Below, piece by piece: positions 48,218 to 58,841 of a DNA stretch of 64,000 nucleotides (positions are counted from its first letter, which is position 1; each line of letters starts with the position of its first letter). Under the pieces are notes generated by a model, which saw nothing but the letters and a program-made list of their open reading frames with translations, was not told where the DNA came from and did not search any database. Origin of the DNA: Melghiribacillus thermohalophilus (GTDB lineage Bacteria; Bacillota; Bacilli; Bacillales; Alkalibacillaceae). The DNA lies in contig NZ_SMAN01000004.1 in assembly GCF_004342905.1 (NCBI RefSeq), positions 123,518-187,517 on the forward strand. The letters run 5' to 3'. The translations under genes and the position numbers were made by a program.

Positions 48218-49876
48218 ATGAAGAAACAATATTTATGGTCGCTGTTTAGTGCCATGCTTTTAGTCTTAATCATTATAGCAGGATGTGGAGGTTCCGATGA
48301 TGCATCCACTGATGATTCAGGGGATGACACGGACACATCTCAGGCAGACAATTCCGACAACTCTGAGGGTTCCGATGACAGTGGTGAAAAGAAAACCCTT
48401 GTTTTTGGTAGGGGTGCTGATGCTGTTTCCCTGGATCCGTCAAAGGTAACAGACGGTGAATCCATTTACGTAACGAATCAAGTGTATGACACACTTGTAC
48501 GTTATGCCGAAGACAGCACGGATGTTGTTGAAGCATTAGCCGTTGACTGGGATGTAAGCGAGGATGGGACTGTATGGACATTCCAGCTGCGTGAGGGTGT
48601 TAAATTCCATGATGGCACAGACTTCACTGCTGAAGATGTAGTGTACAACTTCGAACGATGGGCTACATCCGACGAATTTATTTACTATGGATACATGTTT
48701 GGAGCCAGTGAAGATGATCCCGCTGGAATTATTGAAAAAGTAGAGGCTACCGGTGAATATGAAGTTCAGTTCACACTTGAAGCACCAAATGCACCTTTCC
48801 TTCAGACGCTGGCTATGCCACCATTTGGTATCGCCAGTCCTGAAGCCATCGAAGAATATGGTGAAGATTATGGAAAAAATCCAGTAGGAACCGGTCCGTT
48901 CAAATTTGTTGAATGGGCAAGAGACGATCGCATTGTCCTGGAAAAGAATCCAGACTACTTTGGTCAGGTCGCATCGATCGATGAAGTCATCTTCCGGGTC
49001 ATTCCAGATAACAGTGCCCGTTTCATGGAACTGCAGTCCGGGACCATCGATATTATGAATGGAATGAACCCGCAGGATTTGACCACAGCCGAAAACGATT
49101 CAGAATTGCAGGTCATCCGCCGTCCTTCCATGAACGTTAGCTACATGGCGATGAATACATCCAAAGAAGGACCAATGTCTGATAAACGGGTTCGTCAGGC
49201 GATCAATCTGGCCATTGACAAAGATAAATTACTAACCCTTTATGAAGGAATAGGAAAACCTGCGAAAAATCCAATGCCACCTTCACTCTGGGGCTATAAT
49301 GACGATATTGAAGATTACGGCTACGATCCGGAAGAAGCAAAACGTTTACTTGCTGAAGCTGGATATGGCGATGGATTCACTGTAGAACTTTACACCATGT
49401 CTAATCCGCGTCCATATATGCCGCAGCCTAAACTGATGGCAGAAGCCATCAAACAAATGCTTGCGGAAGTTGGCGTTGAGGTCAAAATTGTCATGAATGA
49501 CTGGGATACCCATTTAGCCAAGACTGAAAATGGCGAACATGATATGGCGTTTCTGGGATGGACTGGAGACAATGGTGACCCGGACAACTTCCTGTACGTA
49601 CTTCTGGACAAAGATAATGCAAAAGTAGGTTCTGCAGGCAACATTGCATTCTATAAAAATGATGAATTGCATGACCTGCTAGTGAACGCGCAGACGGAAA
49701 TGGAACAGGAAAAGCGTACAGAGTACTATCTGAGAGCCCAGGAAATCATCCATGAGGACGCACCATGGGTTCCAATTGCTCATACAACACCACCGCTTGG
49801 AGTAGCCAAACACGTGAAAAATTACGTGCCGCACCCGACTGGAAGTGAACCGTTTAATAATATTGAGCTGGAATAA
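48218..49876 (+). CDS. appA: Oligopeptide-binding lipoprotein (AppA type)
   Basis: 552 residues, family 5 extracellular solute-binding lipoprotein. Signal ends at LIIIAGC (residues about 19-25), followed by a long Asp/Ser-rich linker, then DAVSLDPSKVTDGESIYVTNQVYD and the conserved PPFGIASPEAIEEYG and GTGPFKFVEW stretches. It captures peptides for import; a very acidic linker is common in salt-adapted cells. AGGGGGT precedes ATG. Confidence 0.92.
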   Translation: MKKQYLWSLFSAMLLVLIIIAGCGGSDDASTDDSGDDTDTSQADNSDNSEGSDDSGEKKTLVFGRGADAVSLDPSKVTDGESIYVTNQVYDTLVRYAEDSTDVVEALAVDWDVSEDGTVWTFQLREGVKFHDGTDFTAEDVVYNFERWATSDEFIYYGYMFGASEDDPAGIIEKVEATGEYEVQFTLEAPNAPFLQTLAMPPFGIASPEAIEEYGEDYGKNPVGTGPFKFVEWARDDRIVLEKNPDYFGQVASIDEVIFRVIPDNSARFMELQSGTIDIMNGMNPQDLTTAENDSELQVIRRPSMNVSYMAMNTSKEGPMSDKRVRQAINLAIDKDKLLTLYEGIGKPAKNPMPPSLWGYNDDIEDYGYDPEEAKRLLAEAGYGDGFTVELYTMSNPRPYMPQPKLMAEAIKQMLAEVGVEVKIVMNDWDTHLAKTENGEHDMAFLGWTGDNGDPDNFLYVLLDKDNAKVGSAGNIAFYKNDELHDLLVNAQTEMEQEKRTEYYLRAQEIIHEDAPWVPIAHTTPPLGVAKHVKNYVPHPTGSEPFNNIELE

Positions 49877-49883
49877 TGAATAT

Positions 49884-49924
49884 TTAAGAAGTTTCCCTTC
49901 GCTTGCAGAAGGGAAACTTCTTAA
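49884..49924 (+). terminator. Strong hairpin between appA and appB
   Basis: Perfect 17-bp stem TTAAGAAGTTTCCCTTC with loop GCTTGCA. It may stop part of the transcripts or protect the upstream mRNA, giving more AppA. Confidence 0.8.
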
Positions 49925-49951
49925 TTCCCCTACTATCAGGAGGAATGACTC

Positions 49952-50956
49952 ATGTTAAACTACATCATACGAAGACTTGTGTTTTTAATTCCGGTATTAC
50001 TGGGAGTAACGTTGATAGCTTTTTCTTTGATGCACCTCATACCAGGGGACCCGGCAAGAAGCATGCTGGGAGAAAAAGCAACGGAAGAACAGCTGGAAGC
50101 CCTAAGAGAGGAACTGGGACTAAACGATCCTCTTGCGGTTCAGTATGGAAGATATCTTGGACAAGTTGTAACAGGTGATCTGGGGAAATCAGTGAAATCA
50201 GATATTTCGGTAGCTGAAGAACTGGCCAACCGCCTGCCGGCTACCTTTGAACTGACCTTATTTGCTATGGGAGTTGCAATTTTCGTAGGAGTTCTCGCCG
50301 GTGTGATTGCAGCTGTCAAACAATACTCCTGGTTTGATAACATCAGTATGACCGGAGCTTTATTCGGTGTATCCATGCCGATCTTCTGGCTTGGCCTCAT
50401 GATGATCTGGTTATTTTCTGTCAAACTTGGCTGGCTTCCGCCGTCAGGAAGGCTGAGCCATGAAATTGAATTAACTACGATTACGAATTTGTATCTTCTT
50501 GACAGCATATTAACGTGGAACTGGGAAGCATTCTGGGATAGTTTTAAGCATCTGTTGATGCCGGGACTTGCTCTTGGCACCATTCCGATGGCCATTATCG
50601 CCCGTATGACTCGGTCCAGCATGCTTGAAGTGATGCGGCAGGATTACATACGAACCGCCAATGCCAAAGGATTGTCCAGATTCCCTGTCATTTTTCAGCA
50701 TGCGTTAAAAAATGCATTTTTGCCGGTGCTAACCGTAATTGGTTTGCAGTTCGGATATCTCCTGGGAGGAGCTGTTCTGACAGAAACCATTTTCTCCTGG
50801 CCAGGTGTCGGAAGATATGTGTATCTTTCGATTTTAGGAAGAGATTATCCTGTGGTTCAAAGTACGATTTTAGTCATTGCTGCCATTTTTGTCATTGTGA
50901 ACTTAATTACGGATATTTTATACAAATACTTTGACCCGAGGATCAGCTATGATTAA
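49952..50956 (+). CDS. appB: Oligopeptide ABC transporter permease (AppB type)
   Basis: 334 residues, about six membrane helices. N-terminal LNYIIRRLVFLIPVLLGVTLI and HLIPGDPARSMLGEKAT; the EAA loop is DYIRTANAKGLSRFPVIFQHALKNAFLPV (in part: YIRTANAKGLSRFP). AGGAGG before ATG. It forms the peptide channel with AppC. Confidence 0.94.
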   Translation: MLNYIIRRLVFLIPVLLGVTLIAFSLMHLIPGDPARSMLGEKATEEQLEALREELGLNDPLAVQYGRYLGQVVTGDLGKSVKSDISVAEELANRLPATFELTLFAMGVAIFVGVLAGVIAAVKQYSWFDNISMTGALFGVSMPIFWLGLMMIWLFSVKLGWLPPSGRLSHEIELTTITNLYLLDSILTWNWEAFWDSFKHLLMPGLALGTIPMAIIARMTRSSMLEVMRQDYIRTANAKGLSRFPVIFQHALKNAFLPVLTVIGLQFGYLLGGAVLTETIFSWPGVGRYVYLSILGRDYPVVQSTILVIAAIFVIVNLITDILYKYFDPRISYD

Positions 50957-50973
50957 GAAAGGGTGTGGTAATC

Positions 50974-51873
50974 GTGTCAGCTGAGATCAATCCAACAGGC
51001 CATCCGAAAGCAGGCACCACAAAAGTAAAAGCATCGAGTCTATGGCTTGATTCCCTGAGCCGCCTGTTAAGAAGCAAGACATCTGTCATTGGATTGTTTA
51101 TCATCCTAACGTTAGTTGTTACAGCTATATTTGCCCCTTATTTTGCTACCCATGACCCGATTGAACAGGATCTTTTAAACCGATACGCCGCACCTTCATC
51201 CGAACACTGGCTGGGAACGGACGGTTTAGGCCGGGATATTTACAGCCGGATTGTTTACGGTACGAGAATATCCATTCAGATTGGCGTTATTGCAGTAGGT
51301 ATCTCGATGGTTGTGGGAGTCCTGTTAGGGATTATCGCTGGCTACTTTGGACGCTGGATTGATAATGTCATCATGAGAATCATTGATATATTAATGGCTT
51401 TTCCAAGCATTCTGTTGGCCATCGCTCTTGTTGCGGTTCTAGGACCAAGTTTAACCAATGCAATGATTGCTGTTGGAATAGTCGGGGTTCCCCATTTTGC
51501 CAGAATTGTTCGGTCAACGGTGTTATCCATTAAAGAAACGGAGTATATTGAAGCAGCCCGGGCATCCGGGGTCAGAAACGGGGAGATTTTGTTCCGCCAT
51601 ATTCTGCCCAACAGCATGGCTCCAATTATTGTCCAGGCAACATTAAGCATTGGTACAGCAATCCTAGATGCAGCGGGATTAAGTTTCCTCGGTCTTGGTG
51701 CCCAGCCGCCAAAACCGGAATGGGGTGCCATGTTGAGTGATGCACAGGAAGCATTGCAGACAGCACCATGGGCGATCACATTCCCGGGACTGGCCATTTT
51801 AATCGTCGTTCTCGGTTTTAACTTATTTGGGGATGGTTTGAGGGATGCCCTTGATCCTCGTTTGAAGCAATGA
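50974..51873 (+). CDS. appC: Oligopeptide ABC transporter permease (AppC type)
   Basis: 299 residues, about six membrane helices and the EAA loop YIEAARASGVRNGEILFRHI. AAAGGGTG is 9 bases before a GTG at 50974; a GTG at 50965 is too close to it. Begins SAEINPTG, then LLRSKTSVIGLFIILTL. It is the last gene of the operon. Confidence 0.93.
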   Translation: MSAEINPTGHPKAGTTKVKASSLWLDSLSRLLRSKTSVIGLFIILTLVVTAIFAPYFATHDPIEQDLLNRYAAPSSEHWLGTDGLGRDIYSRIVYGTRISIQIGVIAVGISMVVGVLLGIIAGYFGRWIDNVIMRIIDILMAFPSILLAIALVAVLGPSLTNAMIAVGIVGVPHFARIVRSTVLSIKETEYIEAARASGVRNGEILFRHILPNSMAPIIVQATLSIGTAILDAAGLSFLGLGAQPPKPEWGAMLSDAQEALQTAPWAITFPGLAILIVVLGFNLFGDGLRDALDPRLKQ

Positions 51874-52014
51874 TGATGCAGGATATCCAATAAAAATACA
51901 ATTCTGTATGAGAAAATTATGGTACACTAAAAGGATAAAGGGGTGCTCTTTATCCTTTTTTCATGTCTTCATATGTTTTTCCTTTATCATTTATCATATG
52001 AGCAGGTGTGTTTC

Positions 52015-52605
52015 ATGAAAAAATTTATCGGTATTTTTGTGCTGTCGCTGCTTGCCGTTTTGTTCGGCATTTATCAATCTGCATCAGGTTTAAAGGAATA
52101 TACCCCGATGTGGCCTAATCTTCCCGCTCCTATCGGGTCTGAGCCGATTTTAATCACATCAGCAGGGCAGGGGGCGGAAGGGGCTGTCACCCATTTAATG
52201 GTTAAGCGATTGAATTTGAATGCAAACTACCGACCGCGGGCACTGGCTACAGACATATACGATTATGAAACGATTCTTATATATATCGGATACAGTAAAA
52301 ATGGGGTAAAAAACGCATTTCGGAATTTCAAGGAAGAGAAAGAGCGGATTAAACGGATCGTGACGTTTGCGAATCATCAGGAGATTCCAGTGATCTTAAT
52401 TCATCCGGGCGGATCGATGAGGGATGATTCCAGAACAATCGAACTCATAAAAGAGGTGCTTCCTCTCTCAGATTATTTCATTGGAAAAAGAAAAATGGAC
52501 CATGGGAAAGATGTGTTGGAAATGTCAATTCAACATAAAATTCCGATAACACTCGTGAAAGAAACAAGAGATATGTTAACCCCGCTAAACTCCGTTTTCA
52601 GGTAA
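52015..52605 (+). CDS. Membrane-anchored protein of unknown function
   Basis: 196 residues. MKKFIGIFVLSLLAVLFGIYQSASG is a signal peptide or membrane anchor. The rest is a single domain with EPILITSAGQGAEGAVTHLMVKRLN and later IPVILIHPGGSMRDDSRTIELIKEVLPLSDYFI; it resembles DUF6305-type proteins, but I am not sure. GAGCAGGTG lies before ATG at 52015. It is 57 bases before a two-component pair, so it may be an accessory sensor part. Confidence 0.6.
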   Translation: MKKFIGIFVLSLLAVLFGIYQSASGLKEYTPMWPNLPAPIGSEPILITSAGQGAEGAVTHLMVKRLNLNANYRPRALATDIYDYETILIYIGYSKNGVKNAFRNFKEEKERIKRIVTFANHQEIPVILIHPGGSMRDDSRTIELIKEVLPLSDYFIGKRKMDHGKDVLEMSIQHKIPITLVKETRDMLTPLNSVFR

Positions 52606-52662
52606 TCATACATTCTCAACGGTCAGACTAATATTGGATGACACAGGGGAGGAGGAACAGGG

Positions 52663-54030
52663 GTGAAGGGTCCCGGTAGAAACATTTATGCCATTTCAGG
52701 ATTTATCATGATGGTTTACGGGCAATTTTTTCCGGCAATGGTTTCGGAATGGACCAGTCACTTGTTTGACATGATCGAACAAAGCATTCTTCAAAACGAG
52801 TCTGGCCTGTTGCTCAGAGCCTCTTTTACCTATATCACCTGGAATGTTTTTGCTTTTATGCTCATATACAGTGGCTCCATGCTTTCGGCAGAGGCTGTAT
52901 CTAAAGACAGGAAACGTCCGGTATACCAATTGTCCTTTGCCTTTATTGTGCTAATCAATGTGTTCTTATACAATATGATGTATAACGAATATGAATCCTA
53001 CTTCATGCATCTGATGATGGTTATTACCTATCTGGTTTTACAGTTGATCATACCAGAGCAGCCTTTCTCCTTGCTTGCTCAGTTCGTTTTATTGTTTTTG
53101 ATTTTAGTTTCATTCAGCTGGCTTGATCTATATCCTGGATTAGCAGGTATGAATTTCGGAACAGATGACTTTGCCGCTTCTTTGAAAGTCGCTGACAGTT
53201 ATCTCTCAGAATTTGAAATATTACAGAATCTGTCCCTTAGTTTTTTTATGGTCTTTGCTGTACTGGCTGTTATTTTTACGGTACTGATCTATTTATTTAA
53301 TCAGCAGATTACAACCATGAAAAAGGTTCAAGAACAGGAGCGGGAGCTAAAAGAAACCCGGGATGCGCTGCTCGAAAGCAATGTGTACAAAGAAATTCAC
53401 GCTCTTGTTCATGATCTAAAAACCCCTCTTGTAACCGTTGAAGGTTTAATTTCATTGCTGGAGATGAAACTGGCCCGGGATGAAAAGGCTGTCACCTATT
53501 TCAGCAAAATCAATTCAGCTACATCGAAAATGAATGAGATGATTTCTGAAATTTTATCGGAGGAAATCAAACAGGACATCAATGTGGATGATTTGATCAG
53601 TTATGTTATCAGTCATATTAACTTTGATCATGTAAATATTGATTTTACCTGGAGTGCAGAAAACAATATTCCGCCAGTAAAAGTCAACCGCATTCGATTT
53701 GCCCGTGCTTTATCCAATGTGATTGAAAACGCAATGCTGTCACTTGGAGAACAAAAGGGGTATATACATTTCAGTGCAACCAACAAAGAGGACGGGGTTT
53801 TGTTTCGAGTAGAAGATAACGGTCCGGGAATTGATCAGGAAAATTTGAAGAAAATCTGGGAAGAAGGTTTCAGTACGAACAATTCATCGGGTATTGGAAT
53901 GCCCTTTGTGAAACAGGTGGTTGAAAACCATCAGGGCACTGTTCGCGTAGAGAGTGTTCCCCATCAAAAAACCACCGTTGAAATTTTTCTACCATTTAAA
54001 CAGGGTGATGAACATGATTTTAATCATTGA
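52663..54030 (+). CDS. Sensor histidine kinase with N-terminal membrane helices
   Basis: 455 residues. About six membrane helices occupy residues 1-215; then a helix and the kinase core: HDLKTP with phospho-His at residue 250, N-box NVIENAML with N356, and G-box VEDNGPGID, with EEGFSTNNSSGIGMP. No PAS or HAMP domain is seen; the sensor is the membrane part. GTG start at 52663 after GGGAGGAGG. It overlaps the response regulator. Confidence 0.88.
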   Translation: MKGPGRNIYAISGFIMMVYGQFFPAMVSEWTSHLFDMIEQSILQNESGLLLRASFTYITWNVFAFMLIYSGSMLSAEAVSKDRKRPVYQLSFAFIVLINVFLYNMMYNEYESYFMHLMMVITYLVLQLIIPEQPFSLLAQFVLLFLILVSFSWLDLYPGLAGMNFGTDDFAASLKVADSYLSEFEILQNLSLSFFMVFAVLAVIFTVLIYLFNQQITTMKKVQEQERELKETRDALLESNVYKEIHALVHDLKTPLVTVEGLISLLEMKLARDEKAVTYFSKINSATSKMNEMISEILSEEIKQDINVDDLISYVISHINFDHVNIDFTWSAENNIPPVKVNRIRFARALSNVIENAMLSLGEQKGYIHFSATNKEDGVLFRVEDNGPGIDQENLKKIWEEGFSTNNSSGIGMPFVKQVVENHQGTVRVESVPHQKTTVEIFLPFKQGDEHDFNH

Positions 54031-54616
54031 TGATAACGAATCTGTACGCTTTACGTTGAAAGAAATCTGCGAGTATGGCGGGTGGCCGGCTGCAGAAGCG
54101 AGTAATGGAAAGGAAGGGGTCGAGAAGTTTAATGAAGTGCACCCTGATCTCGTTTTCGTGGATTACCATATGCCAGAGTGGGATGGCATCCGAACGGTCC
54201 GGGAACTGAGGTCCCTGGACCGGTATGTACCGATCATCGTATTAACGGTTGATGAAAGTCTGGAAGTAGCCGATAAGTTCTTTGGAGCAGGAGCGTCTGA
54301 TTTTGCTTTAAAACCGATAAAGGCCCCGGACCTTATTTCCAGAATACGTGTGAATTTAAAAATGGCTAAATTGCAGGAAGAGCAGGAAAATGCCTTTGTT
54401 GACAAAGGAATTAATTCAGCAACCCTGAGTACAATCAAAAAATATCTTCTTCAGCATAAAAAGCCCCTGACCATTAACGAAATTCAAAAGGAACTCCCTG
54501 TTGCCTATCAGACGGTGCACAGGTATTTAAACTATCTGGTGGAAATAGGCGAAGTAGAAGTACGATCAGAATACGGCAAAAAAGGTCGGCCAAAAAACAA
54601 ATACATCATTCGCTGA
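54014..54616 (+). CDS. Response regulator of the CitB/DcuR type
   Basis: 200 residues. Receiver domain MILIIDDNESVRFTLKEI with phospho-Asp at residue 50 (VFVDYHMPEWDG) and ALKPIKA; then a linker and winged-helix domain STIKKYLLQHKKPLTINEI to RPKNKYIIR, as in CitB/DctR regulators. Start chosen at 54014, 17 bases inside the kinase gene; GTGATG precedes. Partner of the kinase. The target genes are unknown; the neighbouring app operon and 52015 gene are candidates. Confidence 0.85.
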   Translation: MILIIDDNESVRFTLKEICEYGGWPAAEASNGKEGVEKFNEVHPDLVFVDYHMPEWDGIRTVRELRSLDRYVPIIVLTVDESLEVADKFFGAGASDFALKPIKAPDLISRIRVNLKMAKLQEEQENAFVDKGINSATLSTIKKYLLQHKKPLTINEIQKELPVAYQTVHRYLNYLVEIGEVEVRSEYGKKGRPKNKYIIR

Positions 54617-54789
54617 TCCAGGTGTCTTTGTTAAAGGGAATCGTCCTTGTAATGTTTTACATCATATAAAACATGTAAAAAGATGGATTGATTTGTTTTT
54701 TAACCGTCAGAAAATGTTTGTTTTGTTCGAATTCGGGTATAAATATGTAGATGTAAATATTGGTAAGAACTTTTAGGGAAGGGTGTTAT

Positions 54790-55773
54790 ATGAAAAGGAA
54801 GCATCAAGGAGTTGTTATTTTCCCTAAATGGAAAAAACAACTGGAAAAAAGCAGCATAGAAGCCTTAAAGGAAAAAAAGTATAGAGAAGCACTGGCCTAT
54901 ATTGAAAAGCTTGAAAAGTTTGAGGCTGCCAGCAACGAAATCCTCACTGGCAAAATTATCAGTCTAATTGAATTAAGAAGATATGATGAAGCTATCGAAC
55001 TATGTCAACAATTAATGGAGAATGACGATGGCGACTATTACAAATACCTACATATTTATTTAACGATATTGTTTCAGGCAAGTGAATATCAGGAAGTCAT
55101 ACAGATTCTGGATGATCTATTTCAACAGAATAAGGTCCCTTATACATATGAAAAAACCTTTAATCAGCTTTATGAGTTAAGTCAAAAATTTGCAGGTGAA
55201 CATATTCAGACAGGAGATCATAAAAATCTGAAGAATATTATACATAGTCTAAAACAGGGATCGTTAAAAGAACAATGGCAATCCCTTTCCCTTATTCGCA
55301 GAGAGGATGCCATCCGACATATGGAAGACATTAAACCCCTGTTGATCGATGAAAAGTTAAACCCGGTTATCAAAACGGGGATTTTGCAGTGGCTTCATGA
55401 ACAAAAAATAGATATAGAATGTGATGTAGAAAAATTTGGGGAAATTCACCGGGTCAATCCTGGAGAATTAAAGGATATACTGGATCAGGATTTTGCACGG
55501 GAAATCCTATTTTATTTGGAGGAACTGGAACAGAGCAATCCCACCCTCTTAGAGATTGCCAGACAAATCCTGTATCGATTCTTATATGTGCTGTATCCTT
55601 TTCTGCCAAGAACAAACCGTTCAGAAATCATTGCCCGTGCCGTTCAAGAACTGGCCATGGATTATTTGAATGAAGAACGTGAAAATGAGTCAGTGGATGA
55701 AACGCTTCAGTACTGGAAGGAACGAATTTCTTGCTTTGAAGAAAAATATTTTTTGCCTTTAGAAAGAGAATAG
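54790..55773 (+). CDS. ysoA: TPR-repeat protein YsoA type
   Basis: 327 residues. Paired helices of TPR type such as REALAYIEKLEKFEAAS, LRRYDEAIELCQQLME and LFQASEYQEVIQILDD in residues 30-140. In B. subtilis ysoA lies between leuD and tig; here it marks the point where that conserved order resumes. AAGGGTG precedes ATG at 54790. The function is not known. Confidence 0.8.
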   Translation: MKRKHQGVVIFPKWKKQLEKSSIEALKEKKYREALAYIEKLEKFEAASNEILTGKIISLIELRRYDEAIELCQQLMENDDGDYYKYLHIYLTILFQASEYQEVIQILDDLFQQNKVPYTYEKTFNQLYELSQKFAGEHIQTGDHKNLKNIIHSLKQGSLKEQWQSLSLIRREDAIRHMEDIKPLLIDEKLNPVIKTGILQWLHEQKIDIECDVEKFGEIHRVNPGELKDILDQDFAREILFYLEELEQSNPTLLEIARQILYRFLYVLYPFLPRTNRSEIIARAVQELAMDYLNEERENESVDETLQYWKERISCFEEKYFLPLERE

Positions 55774-55789
55774 TTCCCGGGAATGAGTA

Positions 55790-55817
55790 TTGAAAGGCGT
55801 TAATAGTATGTTATAAT
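55790..55817 (+). promoter_or_regulatory. Sigma-A promoter of tig
   Basis: TTGAAA, 16 bases, TATAAT; leader of about 90 bases before tig. Confidence 0.65.
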
Positions 55818-55913
55818 AAAGTGGTTGCTTTGTAGAATCCGCCTTCATATACTTAAAAAGCATACATGATCAATGAAAAATTACTTTGAATAATAGATGT
55901 TGGAGGGAAATCT

Positions 55914-57200
55914 ATGTCTGCAAAATGGGAAAAACTTGAAGGAAACGAAGGGGTTTTAACAGTAGAAGTAGAGGCATCAGAATTTAACCGGGCTCTGGAT
56001 CAGGCTTTTAAAAAGGTCGTAAAAAAAGTGCAAATCCCTGGTTTCCGTAAAGGAAGAATTCCGCGTCATATTTTTGAAAAACGTTTTGGGGTTGAATCCC
56101 TTTATCAGGATGCTCTGGACATTATCTTGCCAGACGCCTATATGAAGGCTGTAGAGGAAACGGGTATCGAGCCGGTGGATCGTCCGGAGGTGGATGTGAA
56201 ACAAATCGAAAAAGGAAAAGAGCTTGTTTTCACAGCAAAAGTGACGGTCAAACCCGAAGTAAAACTCGGTGATTATAAAGGTCTTAAGGTAGAAGAATTA
56301 GATACCGAAGTAACCGATCAAGATGTAGAAAATGAACTGAAACAGCTTCAGGAACGTCAGGCAGAGCTTGTTGTCAAAGAAGATGGACAGGTTGAAGAAG
56401 GAGATACGGTTGTCATCGACTTTGAAGGATTTATAGACGGTGAACCATTTGAAGGCGGAAAGGCAGAGAACTATTCATTAGAAATCGGTTCTGGGTCTTT
56501 TATTCCAGGCTTTGAAGATCAGCTGATCGGGAAAAAGGCCGGAGAAGAGACGGATGTGGAAGTCACATTCCCTGAAGAATACCATGCTGAAGAACTTGCC
56601 GGCAAGCCGGCGACTTTTAAAGTGAAAATTCATGATATTAAAACCAAGGAACTACCGGAGCTTGATGATGAATTTGCCAAAGATGTAGATGAAGAGGTAG
56701 AATCCCTGGAAGAATTGAAGAAGAAAACAAGGGATCGCCTTGAAAATCAGAAAAAACAGGAAGCAGAAAACCATAAACGGGAAACCGTGATCGAAAAAGC
56801 TTCTGAAAACGCAGAAGTGGATATCCCGGATGCGATGATTGAAACGGAACTTGATCGTATGATGAAAGAGTTTGAACAGCGTCTGCAAATGCAGGGAATG
56901 ACCATGGACATGTACTATCAGTTCTCCGGTTCCGATGAAAATGCCTTAAAAGAGCAGATGAAAGATGATGCTGAAAAACGTGTGCGTACAAATCTGACCC
57001 TGGAAGCCATTGCACAAGCGGAGAACATTGAAGTGACAGAAGAAGATGTGGAAAAAGAACTTGAAAACATGGCGGAAATGTATCAAACCGATGTCGAAAA
57101 CATTAAAAAAATGCTTGGCGGCAATGCCGACATGGTAAAAGAAGATGTAAAAATCAGAAAGGCAATTGAATTCCTGGTTGAGCATGCAAAATCTGCTTGA
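55914..57200 (+). CDS. tig: Trigger factor
   Basis: 428 residues, ribosome-associated peptidyl-prolyl isomerase and chaperone. N-terminal ribosome-binding [17 protein letters not shown], the FKBP domain at about 150-245 ([28 protein letters not shown]) and a helical, acidic C-terminal chaperone part. AGGGAAA before ATG. Stop is followed by terminator. Confidence 0.97.
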   Translation: MSAKWEKLEGNEGVLTVEVEASEFNRALDQAFKKVVKKVQIPGFRKGRIPRHIFEKRFGVESLYQDALDIILPDAYMKAVEETGIEPVDRPEVDVKQIEKGKELVFTAKVTVKPEVKLGDYKGLKVEELDTEVTDQDVENELKQLQERQAELVVKEDGQVEEGDTVVIDFEGFIDGEPFEGGKAENYSLEIGSGSFIPGFEDQLIGKKAGEETDVEVTFPEEYHAEELAGKPATFKVKIHDIKTKELPELDDEFAKDVDEEVESLEELKKKTRDRLENQKKQEAENHKRETVIEKASENAEVDIPDAMIETELDRMMKEFEQRLQMQGMTMDMYYQFSGSDENALKEQMKDDAEKRVRTNLTLEAIAQAENIEVTEEDVEKELENMAEMYQTDVENIKKMLGGNADMVKEDVKIRKAIEFLVEHAKSA

Positions 57201-57225
57201 TGCCGGGATGGCAAAATTCGATAAA

Positions 57226-57270
57226 TATAAAACAAGGCGCGAGAGGGTGAGTCGTGCCTTGTTTTATATA
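57226..57270 (+). terminator. Terminator of tig
   Basis: TATAAAACAAGGC / GCCTTGTTTTATA stem with a 17-base loop and T run in the 3' arm. Confidence 0.85.
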
Positions 57271-57371
57271 AATGGGAAGTTTGCTGTATAGATTTGAGGA
57301 ATCAAAGGAAAGAATATTTATTGAACACATCTTTTCACCATCCTTCATACATATGAGATAAGGTGTTTTCA

Positions 57372-57400
57372 TTGACTTCTTTCCTATTCACGTACATAAT
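57372..57400 (+). promoter_or_regulatory. Sigma-A promoter of clpX
   Basis: TTGACT, 17 bases, CATAAT, about 130 bases before clpX. The rest of the 330-base gap has no other gene. Confidence 0.65.
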
Positions 57401-57531
57401 GAAACCGTATTCCTTTCGGCTTTTGTGCTTTTGGCTTTTTTGCGGTTCACTGTTCTGGTATGATGTGCTAAAGGGTTCCTTAACGTCTCTTTCTTTTTGA
57501 TTTGATTCTCACAAGAGAGGTGAACAGGTCT

Positions 57532-58809
57532 ATGTTTAAATTTAATGATGAAAAAGGACAGCTGAAATGTTCTTTTTGTGGAAAAACTCAAGACCAGGTA
57601 AGAAAATTAGTCGCAGGACCTGGTGTTTATATATGCGATGAATGTATTGAATTATGTACTGAAATAGTGGAGGAAGAATTAGGTAGTGAGGAAGAAGTCG
57701 AGTTTAAAGACATACCAAAACCAAGGGAAATTTGTGATATTCTTGATCAGTATGTAATTGGACAGGAAAAAGCGAAAAAGTCCCTGTCCGTTGCCGTTTA
57801 CAATCATTACAAAAGAATCAACTCTTCCCAGAAACAGGATGATGTGGAACTTTCCAAGAGCAACATCGTGCTTCTTGGACCAACGGGAAGCGGAAAAACA
57901 TTGCTGGCCCAGACTCTGGCACGTATTTTAAATGTTCCTTTCGCCATTGCCGATGCTACCTCACTGACTGAGGCTGGTTATGTGGGGGAAGATGTTGAAA
58001 ACATCCTGCTAAAGCTCATTCAGGCAGCGGATTATGATGTGGAGAAAGCGGAAAAAGGAATTATTTACATTGATGAAATTGATAAAGTTGCCCGGAAATC
58101 TGAAAATCCTTCCATTACCCGTGATGTTTCTGGAGAAGGTGTGCAGCAGGCCCTTCTAAAAATTCTGGAAGGAACAGTGGCAAGTGTTCCACCGCAGGGA
58201 GGAAGAAAACACCCTCATCAGGAATTTATTCAAATCGATACAACCAATATTTTGTTTATCGTTGGCGGGGCATTTGACGGTATCGAACAAATTATTAAAC
58301 GTCGCCTAGGGAAACGGGTGATTGGTTTTGGTGCGGACCAGCAAACGGAAGACCTGGATAGAGGAGAACTGCTCTCCAAAGTTCTGCCCGAAGACCTGCT
58401 TCGCTATGGTTTGATTCCAGAGTTTATCGGCCGTCTACCGGTAATTGGAAGCCTTGAGCCATTGGATGAGGATGCACTGGTGGAAATTTTAACGAAACCG
58501 AAGAACGCACTGGTGAAACAGTACCAGAAGTTATTTGAAATGGACGATGTAGAACTGGAATTTGAAGAAGATGCACTAAGTGAAATTGCTAAAAAAGCAA
58601 TCGAACGGAAAACAGGAGCACGGGGGCTTCGTTCCATCATTGAAAGCATCATGCTTGACGTGATGTTTGAACTTCCTTCGAGGGAAGATATTGAAAAATG
58701 TATCATTACCAGGGATACCGTTGTGATGGAAAACGGAAAACCTAAGCTCATGATGAAAGACGGTACAATTCTGGATGAAAATAAAGAATCTCCCAAGGAA
58801 AGTGCTTAA
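57532..58809 (+). CDS. clpX: ATP-dependent Clp protease ATP-binding subunit ClpX
   Basis: 425 residues, AAA+ unfoldase of the ClpXP protease. N-terminal zinc domain: [17 protein letters not shown] then [10 protein letters not shown]. Walker [16 protein letters not shown], Walker [12 protein letters not shown], and the ClpP-binding IGF-type loop VIGFGAD. The GAGAGGTGA before ATG at 57532 fixes the start. Terminator at 58814. Confidence 0.97.
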   Translation: MFKFNDEKGQLKCSFCGKTQDQVRKLVAGPGVYICDECIELCTEIVEEELGSEEEVEFKDIPKPREICDILDQYVIGQEKAKKSLSVAVYNHYKRINSSQKQDDVELSKSNIVLLGPTGSGKTLLAQTLARILNVPFAIADATSLTEAGYVGEDVENILLKLIQAADYDVEKAEKGIIYIDEIDKVARKSENPSITRDVSGEGVQQALLKILEGTVASVPPQGGRKHPHQEFIQIDTTNILFIVGGAFDGIEQIIKRRLGKRVIGFGADQQTEDLDRGELLSKVLPEDLLRYGLIPEFIGRLPVIGSLEPLDEDALVEILTKPKNALVKQYQKLFEMDDVELEFEEDALSEIAKKAIERKTGARGLRSIIESIMLDVMFELPSREDIEKCIITRDTVVMENGKPKLMMKDGTILDENKESPKESA

Positions 58810-58813
58810 CCTG

Positions 58814-58841
58814 ACAGCAGCCTTTTTCGGCTGCTGTTTTC
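58814..58841 (+). terminator. Terminator of clpX
   Basis: ACAGCAGCC / GGCTGCTGT with TTTTTC loop, then TTTTC. Confidence 0.88.
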
